NCBI GenBank assembly: GCA_022770425.1 | Contig: JALEHY010000023.1 | Coordinates: 1 to 44,753, forward strand | DNA: 44,753 nucleotides | Direction: 5' to 3' | DNA from: Parvimonas sp. | GTDB taxonomy: Bacteria; Bacillota; Clostridia; Tissierellales; Peptoniphilaceae | Shown: positions 25,035 to 33,917 of the stretch, in pieces | Layout: every line of letters starts with the position of its first letter | Position numbering within the stretch: position 1 is the stretch's first letter | The notes under the pieces: model-generated | Databases searched by the model: none | Told to the model about the DNA's origin: nothing | What the model saw: only the letters and a program-made list of their open reading frames with translations | Position numbers and translations under genes: made by a program

Positions 25035-25065
25035 ATTATATATATATATATATATTAACTGTCAA
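25035..25065 (-). promoter_or_regulatory. Promoter with a (TA)9 repeat as its spacer
   Basis: On the minus strand a perfect TTGACA (25065-25060) is followed by TTAA and then nine TA dinucleotides (25054-25037). The -10 can be TATATA (25042-25037, 17-bp spacer) or TATAAT (25040-25035, 19-bp spacer). Gain or loss of TA units would change the -35/-10 distance. It lies about 140 bases upstream of the DUF4230 gene. Confidence 0.6.
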
Positions 25066-25103
25066 CATTTTATAAAATAAAAACTTGTATTTTAAAATTT
25101 AGT

Positions 25104-25185
25104 AAAAAAAAGACCGAGCTTTTGATATGTACCCTCCTTACCGGTTTGTCCGGTAAAGAGGTTACATATCATTTTGCTCAGTCCT
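25104..25185 (-). terminator. Long composite hairpin terminator after aspA
   Basis: Three stacked helices, written on the + strand: GACCGAGC with GCTCAGTC (25112-25119 / 25176-25183, one wobble), GATATGTACCCTC with GAGGTTACATATC (25124-25136 / 25158-25170, one mismatch) and TTACCGG with CCGGTAA (25138-25144 / 25150-25156, loop TTTGT). On the minus strand it ends in a run of seven T. It is unusually long and GC-rich for this genome. Confidence 0.85.
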
Positions 25186-25202
25186 AAATTTATTTTTTTA
25201 TT

Positions 25203-26615
25203 TTATTTTCTTTTTGCAATTCCGGGTGTTGTCATTGAAAAAACATCCAAAATGTTATCTATTTCTTCTTCAGACATTATTTTTTCTGAAATTAAAACAG
25301 CTTTAACAGGTAAATTTTGTTCTATTGCTTTATGAATAACTTCAACGGATTTTTCGTATCCTATATGAGGTGCAAAAGCCGTTACTATACCATAACTGTT
25401 ATGAACCATATTTTTTGTTCTTTGTGAGTTTGCAGTTATTCCCAAAATACAGTTATGAACAAATGTACTGGCTGCCTTTCCCAATGTTTCGACAGATTCA
25501 AACAAGTTATAGAAAATCACAGGTTCAAAAGCATTAAGTTCAAGTTGTCCCGCTTCTGCCGCCATAGTTACTGCCAAGTCATTTCCGATACAGTTAAAAG
25601 CAACTTGAGAAACAACTTCAGGAATTACAGGATTTACTTTTCCCGGCATTATTGAACTTCCGGCTTGTCTTGCAGGTAAATTTATTTCTGAAAAACCGCA
25701 AGTAGGTCCTGAAGACATAAGTCTTAAATCATTTGCCATTTTTGACATACTGATTGCACAACTCTTTAAAATACCTGAAACATAAACAAACACATCAATA
25801 TTTTGTGTACCGTCTATCAAATCTTCTGACTGCTCTAAGTCTAAATCGGTAAGTTCTCCAAGAATTTTTACAATGTTTTTCATATATTTTACATCGGCGT
25901 TAAGTCCTGTTCCTATTGCTGTCGCCCCCATATTTACAACTCTAAGTGCAACACATGCTTTTTTAAAAAGTTTTATATTTCTTGAAATTACAGTAGCATA
26001 AGCACTAAACTCTTGTCCAAGTCTTATAGGAATGGCATCTTGCATCTGAGTTCTTCCCATCTTTATAACATCGTCAAATTCTTTTGCCTTAAAAGAAAGG
26101 GCTTTTTCCAATTCATATAAACAATCTATTGTATCTTCTAAAAGTCTAATCAATGCAAGTTTTCCGCTTGTAGGATAAACGTCATTTGTTGACTGTCCCA
26201 TATTTACATCATCATTTGGGTGGATTATTGAATAATCTCCGAGTCTTCCGCCTAAATGTTCTATTGCAATATTTGCAATAACTTCATTTGCATTCATATT
26301 ATGACTTGTTCCGGCTCCTCCTTGAATAGGATCGGTTATAAATTGATCGTGAAATCTTCCCCAAATAATTTCATTACAAGCGTAAACTATCGCTTCTTTT
26401 TTCTTTTCACTCAAAACTCCTGCATCATAATTTGCAATCGCACATGCTTTTTTTATTTGAGCAATTGATTTTATAATTTCCTTATGTGCGGTTCTCCCTG
26501 TAATTTTAAAATTTTCAGTAGCTCTTTGAGTATGAATTCCATAATAAGCATTTTCGGGAATCAAACATTCTCCTATACAGTCATGTTCGATTCTGTATCC
26601 TTGTTTTGGCTCCAT
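25203..26615 (-). CDS. aspA: Aspartate ammonia-lyase (aspartase)
   Basis: Converts L-aspartate reversibly to fumarate and ammonia in the cytoplasm. It belongs to the fumarase/aspartase superfamily with the SS-loop signature GSSIMPGKVNP (res ~316-326), TSHNMNANEVIAN, and HPNDDVNMGQSTNDVYPT. The start EHDCIGECLIPENAYYGIHTQRATENF matches aspartases (YYG-HT-RA) rather than fumarases (LWG--TQRS). 470 residues, normal. ATG 26615 follows AAAGGAG, 31 bases after the fumC stop, so fumC-aspA is an operon. It ends at an elaborate terminator (25104-25185). Confidence 0.93.
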   Translation of the reverse strand: MEPKQGYRIEHDCIGECLIPENAYYGIHTQRATENFKITGRTAHKEIIKSIAQIKKACAIANYDAGVLSEKKKEAIVYACNEIIWGRFHDQFITDPIQGGAGTSHNMNANEVIANIAIEHLGGRLGDYSIIHPNDDVNMGQSTNDVYPTSGKLALIRLLEDTIDCLYELEKALSFKAKEFDDVIKMGRTQMQDAIPIRLGQEFSAYATVISRNIKLFKKACVALRVVNMGATAIGTGLNADVKYMKNIVKILGELTDLDLEQSEDLIDGTQNIDVFVYVSGILKSCAISMSKMANDLRLMSSGPTCGFSEINLPARQAGSSIMPGKVNPVIPEVVSQVAFNCIGNDLAVTMAAEAGQLELNAFEPVIFYNLFESVETLGKAASTFVHNCILGITANSQRTKNMVHNSYGIVTAFAPHIGYEKSVEVIHKAIEQNLPVKAVLISEKIMSEEEIDNILDVFSMTTPGIAKRK

Positions 26616-26646
26616 TATATTCTCCTTTATATAAAAAATTTTTTAT

Positions 26647-28011
26647 TTAAACCATTCTCTTAGGGTCAACAATTTTATCAAATTCAACCCCTGTTAAATA
26701 ACCAAAATGTAAAACAGCCTCTTTTAAAGTAATTTTTTCATTAAAAGCGTATTTAGCACATTGACTTGCTTTATCATAACCTATATAAGGATTAAGTGCA
26801 GTTACAAGCATTAAAGATTCCCTTAAATAAGTATCTATCTTATCCTTGTTTACTTTTATCCCTTTTATACAATTTTTGTTAAAAGAATCTATAGCATCAG
26901 CAAGTAAATTAACCGATTCAACAAAACAGTGAATAATAACAGGCATATAAACATTCAGTTCAAAATTTCCCTGAGATGCACAAAAACTTATTGTCGTATC
27001 ATTACCTAAAACTTTAGCACAAACCATAGTAAGTGCCTCAACTTGAGTAGGATTTACTTTTCCTGGCATTATAGAACTTCCGGGTTCATTTGCAGGTATT
27101 TCTATTTCTGAAAAACCACAACGTGGACCACAAGCCAAAAATCTTATATCATTCCCTATCTTAATCAAATCCATAGCTAAAGCTTTAATTGCTCCATGAG
27201 ATACAACAACTGCATCTTTCATCGTCAATGAATGGAAAAAATTGTCTGACGGTTTAAAATCTTTCTCAGTTATTTTGGATACATACTTAGCAACAACATT
27301 TTTAAAATTAGGCTTAGTATTTATCCCTGTACCTACAGCAGTTGCCCCAAGTGAAATATCTAAAAGACCTTTTCTGGTAAACTCTATAAATTCCAAACAC
27401 TTTTCAAGAGAATATCTATATCCGCTAAACTCTTGCGAAAGTTTTATAGGAACTGCATCTTGAAGATGAGTTCTTCCTATTTTTATTATATCTTCGTTTT
27501 CTTTTTCAAAAGTCTTAAATGCACAAATCAAATCCTTCATAGAAGGTAAGAGTTTTCTGTCTATAACATCCAAACAAGCAATATGTAACGCAGTAGGAAA
27601 AGTATCATTTGAACTTTGTGATTTATTCACATCATCATTAGGATGAATCAACTTTTTACCTAATTTATCATTTGCAAAATTAGCTATAACTTCATTCAAA
27701 TTCATATTAGTTTGAGTTCCGCTTCCGGTTTGAAAAACTACAAGAGGAAAATGATCATCTAACTTTCCACGCAAAATTTCTTCACAAGCATTTTCGATAG
27801 CAGAAAATTTCTCTCTGTTTATATCTCCCAATTCATAATTTGCCATAGCACAAGCATATTTTACAACAGCCATAGCTCTTATAACCTCAAGGGGCATTTT
27901 GTAAGAGCCTATTTTAAAATTTTCAAAGCTCCTTTGAGTCGTAGCTCCCCAAAGTTTATCGGCATCAACTTTTATTTCTCCAATTGAATCTTTATAAACT
28001 TTATAATTCAT
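26647..28011 (-). CDS. fumC: Fumarate hydratase class II
   Basis: Interconverts fumarate and malate without an iron-sulfur cluster. The class II hallmarks are LWGATTQRSFENF at the N terminus, GSGTQTNMNLNEVIAN, HPNDDVNKSQSSNDTFPT, GRTHLQDAVP and the SS loop GSSIMPGKVNPTQ (res ~313-325). 454 residues, normal. ATG 28011 has CGGAGG. Together with the adjacent aspA and the malic enzyme at 41461 it would channel aspartate carbon to pyruvate. Confidence 0.94.
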   Translation of the reverse strand: MNYKVYKDSIGEIKVDADKLWGATTQRSFENFKIGSYKMPLEVIRAMAVVKYACAMANYELGDINREKFSAIENACEEILRGKLDDHFPLVVFQTGSGTQTNMNLNEVIANFANDKLGKKLIHPNDDVNKSQSSNDTFPTALHIACLDVIDRKLLPSMKDLICAFKTFEKENEDIIKIGRTHLQDAVPIKLSQEFSGYRYSLEKCLEFIEFTRKGLLDISLGATAVGTGINTKPNFKNVVAKYVSKITEKDFKPSDNFFHSLTMKDAVVVSHGAIKALAMDLIKIGNDIRFLACGPRCGFSEIEIPANEPGSSIMPGKVNPTQVEALTMVCAKVLGNDTTISFCASQGNFELNVYMPVIIHCFVESVNLLADAIDSFNKNCIKGIKVNKDKIDTYLRESLMLVTALNPYIGYDKASQCAKYAFNEKITLKEAVLHFGYLTGVEFDKIVDPKRMV

Positions 28012-28111
28012 AAAATACCTCCGACTATTATTATAACATAAAATTAACTAAAAATAACGTTTTATATTCAAAATCTCATCTTTAACAAAAAAATTTAATA
28101 ACTTAACAAGA

Positions 28112-28140
28112 TTTACAATTAAATACTATTTGGGTATAAT
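28112..28140 (+). promoter_or_regulatory. Promoter of the duplicated-domain lipoprotein gene
   Basis: TTTACA (28112-28117), 17-bp spacer, TATAAT (28135-28140), 20 bases before the start codon. Confidence 0.75.
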
Positions 28141-28159
28141 ATAAAATAGGAGGTGCTAA

Positions 28160-29062
28160 ATGAAAAATAAATTTTTAGCTATTATTTTGACGGCTTTGTG
28201 TTTAGTAGGCTGTACTAAAAAATCAAGCGATACTACTGAAAACACAAATAAAAAATCTGTTTTGTCAAAAGTTGAATTGACAGAACAAGAAAAAAAAGAA
28301 ATTCAACAAAAATTAAAAGAAAGAGAAATTGCTACTCTAAAAGCAGAAACCAACAAAGAAATTTTTTCAAAATTTATTGATTTATTAAAAACAGAATTTA
28401 ATTCAGATGCAGATGTTGAGTACAATTTAATTCTTGATGGAATAACTATATTGCCTAAAGCAAATCTTATTAAAGAAGAAGTTATGACTGCCATTAAAGA
28501 AAATTCACTAATAAATATGCAAGAATGGGAAAATGATGATAATAAGTATTTAAAAAGTATTAACCTGTTTATCTTACATCCTGAAAAACCGAATACAATT
28601 GTATTTAAGGTGATAAACGGAACAGTTACAAAAACTCCCGAAAATATGAAAATCACTCAAGAAAATATTGAAAATTCTGATAAAGTAACCCCTCTTCAAA
28701 TTACAGAAGAAGAGAAAAATATGATAAAGGCACAAACAAAAAAAGATTCACTTAAAGATATAATTAATTCACTAAAGGAAGAATTTAAAGAAATTGCAGA
28801 ATTTGATTATAACGAAAAGTTAGACGCTTTCGCACTTGCCCCAATAGGCGATTTTAAAGAAGGGCTTATATTACTTATGGAAAACAAAGATATTCCTGCT
28901 GAAAACTGGAATTATTTTGTAGATAGTATGAAAATGGCAAGTAAACAATTTTCATCTGTAATAGGTGATTTTAAATTATCGGTTTTAAATCCAAAGAATT
29001 TAGAAGAAACAATACTTTCAGTAAAAGACGGAGAAGTTTTAGAAGATAAACTTAAAAAATAG
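28160..29062 (+). CDS. Lipoprotein with two copies of a ~100-residue domain, function unknown
   Basis: 300 residues. Signal peptide with lipobox LVGC (Cys18), then a polar Ser/Thr/Asn/Lys linker. The rest is an internal duplication. Repeat 1 (res ~42-155) runs from LTEQEKKEIQ through KFIDLLKTEF and LFILHPEKPNTIVFKVINGTV. Repeat 2 (res ~183-298) runs from ITEEEKNMIK through DIINSLKEEF and KLSVLNPKNLEETILSVKDGEV. Each has a Glu/Lys-rich helix followed by strands. I do not recognise the domain. ATG 28160 follows AGGAGG. It is divergent from fumC and ends at a bidirectional terminator shared with the surface protein gene. Confidence 0.8.
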   Translation: MKNKFLAIILTALCLVGCTKKSSDTTENTNKKSVLSKVELTEQEKKEIQQKLKEREIATLKAETNKEIFSKFIDLLKTEFNSDADVEYNLILDGITILPKANLIKEEVMTAIKENSLINMQEWENDDNKYLKSINLFILHPEKPNTIVFKVINGTVTKTPENMKITQENIENSDKVTPLQITEEEKNMIKAQTKKDSLKDIINSLKEEFKEIAEFDYNEKLDAFALAPIGDFKEGLILLMENKDIPAENWNYFVDSMKMASKQFSSVIGDFKLSVLNPKNLEETILSVKDGEVLEDKLKK

Positions 29063-29076
29063 AATAATAAATTGAA

Positions 29077-29105
29077 AAAGGTGTCATAAATTTTTATGAC
29101 ACCTT
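29077..29105. terminator. Bidirectional terminator between the lipoprotein and surface protein genes
   Basis: AAGGTGTCATAAA (29078-29090) pairs with TTTATGACACCTT (29093-29105). The T-run is clearer on the minus strand (CCTTTTTC), serving the surface protein gene. Confidence 0.88.
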
Positions 29106-29110
29106 AAATT

Positions 29111-32100
29111 TTAAAACTCCTTTTTCTTTAAACAAATACAAACTCCACAAAGTGTTAATGTAGAAACAATCAAATGATTAACTGACATCCCGATAGAAGT
29201 TTTAGGTAGTTTTTTTACTTTTTCAACTTTAGGATTTTCAGGTTTTACAGGAACAACAGGCTCTGTTGGTTTTATTGGTACAGGAGGTTTCGGATTTGAC
29301 GGTGTTGTTGGTGGTGGAGTTGGAGTAACAACTTTTTCCTTTGTGTTTGTTATCACAAATCCTTTTTCCATATTTCCGCTTATATCAACACTATACTTTA
29401 CTCCGTCAATATTTATTATAGAATTTTCTGTTCCAATTTCTTTTACAGTATAGTTAATCTTTTCAGCTCCAAAAGTTTTTGAAACTTTTAAATTTTCAAA
29501 CTTCCCTTCAAATCCGTTTTCTTTGTTAAGTAACAATTCTTTGTCTGTTTCTTCACCATTTTGATAAAGTTTTACTTTTATTTCTTTTTTAGATAAATCA
29601 GTCAAATCTTTTCCGTCTTCATCTTTCCAAATCTTTGTTACTTTTAAACTTCTCAATGGCGGTTCTAAAGGTAAAGCCTGCGGTTCTTTTGTATTTGTAA
29701 TTGTAAAGCCGTCTATCATATTACCGCTTACTTCTACTTTATACAAATCATCATCTATCATTATACTTCCGTTTTCTTCACCAATTTCTTTTACTGTATA
29801 ATCAATAGCCACACCTTTATCATCATATTTTACTAAATTTTCAAATTTTGTTGAAAATTTATTTTCTGAATTTAAAACTTTTTCTTCTACAGGAGTTTCT
29901 CCCTTATAAAGTTTTACTTTTACATTAGATGAAACATTTGTTAATATGTTATTTTCATAGTCTTTCCAAATTTTATTTACAGAAATAGAAATAAGTTCAG
30001 TATTTGTGATTACAAAACCGCCTACTCCGCTTACAACTGAAGAAATATAACCTTCAAGAGTTTCTTTTATCGTATAGTTTATTTCTTTTTCATTTTCATC
30101 ATACTTAGGCAAATTTTCAAATTTACCTTTCCAGTTATTTTCTTCTTTAAGAACTATCTCTTTATCCGTTTCAACTTCGTTTTCAAAAAGTTTTACTTTT
30201 ACTTCCGTTGCTTTTTTACCAATCCATTTCTTTTCAACAGGAATTGAGATTATGTCAGAAACTTTAGCATATTTTAATGTAAAAGTAGGAGTATTGCTAT
30301 GAGAGTATTCCCCTTTAAGAAGTGCTTTTCCTTCTTCCAAATTTCCGTCTTTTAGATAAAACTCCGAAGGTTTGGAACCGTCACTGTTTTCTTTTACTAT
30401 CCCTACTAAAATCAATCCGTCATACTCAGGAACAGTTAATTTATTGTCAAAAGTCTCGCTGTAATTTTCCTTATCATCAACGGGATAATTTTCTTTGACA
30501 ATCTTAGCTCTTCCGTCATATTCATCTACTAATTTTTTTGTGTCCGGATTTTCTAAATCTTTCAATTTTTTTGCATTATTATAATAACTGACTTCTTCAT
30601 ATTTTATCTTAACGACCCCTGACGGATACAACTTAGCATGTTCATCATAAGCATTGGATTTTAATTGATACTTTAGAATGTCCGTTCCGCCACTTCTAAA
30701 GCCGTCAATATTCATTTGAATATCTCCGCCGACTATGACAACAGGATTATCGCTTAAAGCAATGCTGTTTGCGGAATCTTTTGTTATATAGGCATTAATT
30801 CCTCTGTTATAATTATCCTTAACAGTAAGAGTCATAGGTTTCATAAAATCTTCAAAACTTAATTTTTGAAAATCAACTCCCCCGTTAGAATCATACTTAG
30901 GAATTATTGTTACGGGTATAGATGCAGAATAATACTTCAAATTTGATGAATCAAAATCTTTATCTGTTCCGATACGATTAACGGTATCCTTAGTAAGTTT
31001 ATCTTTACTTACCGTAAATATCCATTGATTAGGATTATTTTCAACTTGTTTTACGGTTATTCCATTTTTTTCAAGTTCTTTTTCATCAGGTTTTAACCAA
31101 GTGCTTTCAAACAAAAGATCAACATCTTTATCAAAACCAAGCCTTGAATCGAAATAAGCATTCATAACTCCGGACCACTTTGTAACTTCATTTATTCTTC
31201 CCCAAAGAGTTACCAAATCTTTTCGTATTTTGGAAAAGTCTAAGTGTGCTTTGTAATTAAGTGTTTGAGAATGGTCAACAACAAAAGCTCCCTTAGCTGT
31301 TTCATAATCACCTGGAACATTATTTTCTCCTGCCAAAGTGATATTAGGTCTGGTTTTTTCTTCATCTGCTATATTTTTTGCAGCAGTATTCTTTAACCAG
31401 TCCAATTCTACCCATTGATTATAAAGTACAAGCTCTCCATTTGTCTTTTCGAAATCTTCTAAAGTCAATGTATGACCGCCACGATAAAATGTTCCGTCAG
31501 TTTCCGAGCTTCCGCTGTTTTCAAATAAATCAGGTGTTGTCGCCCAACCTACCGTACGCATAAAATCTTTAAAACTTCCAAGTCCTAAGTAATGTGTCCA
31601 GTTAAGTTCACCTTTCCAATGCCATCTTCCACGTGTTCCATAAGCCGGTTCAGTATAAAAACCATCTTTAACTTCCGCATTAATATCACTAAAGTGAGGA
31701 TAATAAAATTTTTCCTCATTAAAAGATGTTCTGTTAGATTTTTCTTCTGCGTTTATAACTGACGGGTCGGTTAATACCCCTGCCAAATGTTCTCCTTCGT
31801 ATAGCACGGTTTTTACAATTAATACATCTTTATTTTCCGTACTTGTAGGATACCAAGGAGTTTGTCTGTGGTAGGTTACATTGAAGGCTTTTCTGTCCTC
31901 CCACTTTGCATATAACTCCTTTACTCCATTTTGTGAAACAAAATTATCATCAACCGAATTTTTTCCTTCTCTATCTGTTGTCCATCCCACAAACTTTTTA
32001 GAACGAATATTAAACCAGCTTTCTGTCTTTTGAATTTCTTCTTTTGAAAGAGGATGATTTACTCCGTCCTTATTTTCAACAAACACATATCTTTTATCTG

Positions 32101-33523
32101 CTGAATTTTCATTCAAAAAGTAACGAACTCCGTTAATATTTTCCTTATCTTTAAATTTTGCAACAATTGTTGTGTCTTTATCTAAAACATCAGTATAATT
32201 ATACTTTGTTTCTCCTCCGTCTACGAAAAGTCCTAAAAATTCTTTATCATCAGGAGTCTTAACAACATCATTCAAATCATTTTTGTTTATTAAAGTACCG
32301 TTTACTTTGACTTTTCCTGTTAAATTTTCAAGACTGTTTCCTTTTATTACAGTAATTTCTTTTTGAACACTTCCGTCTTCTGTCTTAAATGTCAATTTAA
32401 CAGACGGTAAATCAAGTGTTTTTGTCGCATCATTAGTATTTACAGGAAATCCGTATTCATAAGTGTTTTCACTCTTATCTTTCAAATTTATCCTAAGAGG
32501 TTTGTCACTGGCAAATGTAGAAGTAGGTGCTCCGATATCTCCGGCATAAATATTTTCAAAAGGCTTTGTTGATTTCGCATTATGTATACCGTCTAACCTA
32601 AATGTGCTGTTTGTAGCAACTACACTTCCGCTGTCAGCAAGCATCCCTCCGTAATTTTTTATATCAATTACAGAATTATTGATTTTATATTTATCTGCAC
32701 CTTTATCTCCTAAAATCAATCCGAAATTTGCAGGAATATTTTTTGAATCAATTGTTATTGTAGAGTTATTTAAATCCAGTGAGTCGTTTATTTTAATTCT
32801 ATTTCCTTCACTTGATGTAGATTTAAAATTATACTGTGCATTATTTAAAACGAGTTCCTTAATTTCCTGTGTGCCGTATTTTGTACTGACTTCTTGGTTT
32901 AATATTGCATTAGTTGCCTTTAACGCATAATTATTATTTGGAACAAATCTTACATTTTTTGCAGTAATATTTAATTTTTCCTTACTTGTTCCTTCAATAT
33001 TAGAATACTTGTCAAATACCGCACTACTTGTATCCTTTGAGTTCGAAATTATTTCATAATTACCGTCAGTAATCTTTGAGTCGGCTTTCATAGATATAAT
33101 TCCGCTTGTCAAATGTTTATCTACAATTATTGTAAGCTTATTTTCGCCACTTGAAAGTACCCCTTTAGAGTCCATCCAAAAAACATTCCCTTTATCGTCG
33201 GTTTTATGAATTGTAATATTTTTATTGATATTAAGAACAGTATTTCTATTTATATCAATAGTTCCTTCAAGAAAAACAGTTCCCCCGTCTGCAACAAGTT
33301 CAAGTGCTTTTGAAAAAGTTTTAACAGGATTTTCTTTATTTTCTCCCGAATTACTGTCATTACCTGTTTTTTGTGCCATATATACAGTTTGCAACAAAGC
33401 ATTTCTGTCTGTTTCATTTGCATAAATCAAGCCTTGATTTAAATAAGCAGATGAAATCGACCCAAAAGATAAAGAAACTGCCAAAAACAAAAACAGCATT
33501 CTCTTTTTAAATTCTTTAACCAT
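29111..33523 (-). CDS. Large sortase-anchored surface protein with InlB_B and Cna_B repeats
   Basis: 1470 residues. A signal peptide (cleavage near IYA, res ~35) is followed by a region with pectate-lyase-like right-handed helix features (res ~45-340, starting MAQKTGNDSNSGENKENPVKTF). Two InlB B-repeat-like units (res ~374-460 and ~467-541, each ending in AKF/AKW) follow. A large Trp-rich middle (res ~545-1090) is unassigned. Three Cna_B domains (res ~1095-1172, 1178-1280, 1292-1395) each start V-K-W/VxKIW and end YT-KE...ITNT, with Lys, Glu and Asn placed for intramolecular isopeptide bonds. A Pro-rich wall spanner (1397-1438) precedes LPKTS (1439), a hydrophobic segment and KKKEF. A sortase should link it to peptidoglycan. 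Likely adhesin. Promoter with a Fur-like site at 33562-33608. Confidence 0.93.
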   Translation of the reverse strand: MVKEFKKRMLFLFLAVSLSFGSISSAYLNQGLIYANETDRNALLQTVYMAQKTGNDSNSGENKENPVKTFSKALELVADGGTVFLEGTIDINRNTVLNINKNITIHKTDDKGNVFWMDSKGVLSSGENKLTIIVDKHLTSGIISMKADSKITDGNYEIISNSKDTSSAVFDKYSNIEGTSKEKLNITAKNVRFVPNNNYALKATNAILNQEVSTKYGTQEIKELVLNNAQYNFKSTSSEGNRIKINDSLDLNNSTITIDSKNIPANFGLILGDKGADKYKINNSVIDIKNYGGMLADSGSVVATNSTFRLDGIHNAKSTKPFENIYAGDIGAPTSTFASDKPLRINLKDKSENTYEYGFPVNTNDATKTLDLPSVKLTFKTEDGSVQKEITVIKGNSLENLTGKVKVNGTLINKNDLNDVVKTPDDKEFLGLFVDGGETKYNYTDVLDKDTTIVAKFKDKENINGVRYFLNENSADKRYVFVENKDGVNHPLSKEEIQKTESWFNIRSKKFVGWTTDREGKNSVDDNFVSQNGVKELYAKWEDRKAFNVTYHRQTPWYPTSTENKDVLIVKTVLYEGEHLAGVLTDPSVINAEEKSNRTSFNEEKFYYPHFSDINAEVKDGFYTEPAYGTRGRWHWKGELNWTHYLGLGSFKDFMRTVGWATTPDLFENSGSSETDGTFYRGGHTLTLEDFEKTNGELVLYNQWVELDWLKNTAAKNIADEEKTRPNITLAGENNVPGDYETAKGAFVVDHSQTLNYKAHLDFSKIRKDLVTLWGRINEVTKWSGVMNAYFDSRLGFDKDVDLLFESTWLKPDEKELEKNGITVKQVENNPNQWIFTVSKDKLTKDTVNRIGTDKDFDSSNLKYYSASIPVTIIPKYDSNGGVDFQKLSFEDFMKPMTLTVKDNYNRGINAYITKDSANSIALSDNPVVIVGGDIQMNIDGFRSGGTDILKYQLKSNAYDEHAKLYPSGVVKIKYEEVSYYNNAKKLKDLENPDTKKLVDEYDGRAKIVKENYPVDDKENYSETFDNKLTVPEYDGLILVGIVKENSDGSKPSEFYLKDGNLEEGKALLKGEYSHSNTPTFTLKYAKVSDIISIPVEKKWIGKKATEVKVKLFENEVETDKEIVLKEENNWKGKFENLPKYDENEKEINYTIKETLEGYISSVVSGVGGFVITNTELISISVNKIWKDYENNILTNVSSNVKVKLYKGETPVEEKVLNSENKFSTKFENLVKYDDKGVAIDYTVKEIGEENGSIMIDDDLYKVEVSGNMIDGFTITNTKEPQALPLEPPLRSLKVTKIWKDEDGKDLTDLSKKEIKVKLYQNGEETDKELLLNKENGFEGKFENLKVSKTFGAEKINYTVKEIGTENSIINIDGVKYSVDISGNMEKGFVITNTKEKVVTPTPPPTTPSNPKPPVPIKPTEPVVPVKPENPKVEKVKKLPKTSIGMSVNHLIVSTLTLCGVCICLKKKEF

Positions 33524-33561
33524 AACCTTAGTTATCCCCCTATTTTATACCTTAAAATTAA

Positions 33562-33571
33562 TGATAATCAT
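33562..33571. promoter_or_regulatory. Fur-box-like sequence at the surface protein transcription start
   Basis: TGATAATCAT matches the central ten bases of the 19-bp Fur consensus, and 13 of 19 positions match when flanks are included. It lies 9 bases downstream of the -10, at the expected transcription start. A second half-like word, TGATAATG, is at 33597-33604 over the -35. Confidence 0.5.
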
Positions 33572-33579
33572 ACAAATGT

Positions 33580-33608
33580 ATTATATACAATTTTTCTGAT
33601 AATGTCAA
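33580..33608 (-). promoter_or_regulatory. Consensus promoter of the surface protein gene
   Basis: On the minus strand a perfect TTGACA (33608-33603), a 17-bp spacer and a perfect TATAAT (33585-33580), about 57 bases upstream of the ATG at 33523. Confidence 0.85.
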
Positions 33609-33796
33609 CATTTTCATTCACATTTTCACTAACTATGCTTCCAATTTTCAGAAAATAATTTAATATTTAGTATTAATATCCAACTATTTGTATTTAATTA
33701 TTTTGTGAAAATCAGAAACAAATACTACCCCCATATATTCAATAACAGTAATTTTATTTTAATAAAAAATAATCGAAAATAAGATTAAAATAACTA

Positions 33797-33825
33797 TTGA
33801 GTAATTTAAATTTTTTAAGTATAAT
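33797..33825 (+). promoter_or_regulatory. Promoter of the MATE transporter gene
   Basis: TTGAGT (33797-33802), 17-bp spacer, TATAAT (33820-33825), 92 bases before the ATG. The rest of the 394-base divergent region (33524-33917) is AT-rich with no other visible feature than the Fur-like site and the two promoters. Confidence 0.7.
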
Positions 33826-33917
33826 TAAAACATTCCAAAATAATTCAGTTTTAAAGCGATAACTTTGTGGAATATATAGATATATGAATATTTTTTATGT
33901 TTTAAGGAGGTAAATGT

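Noticed and set aside
25104..25185. The long hairpin after aspA as a riboswitch for a downstream gene
   Set aside because: It follows the aspA stop and ends in a T-run on the same strand, and the next gene has its own promoter (25035-25065). A terminator is the simpler reading.
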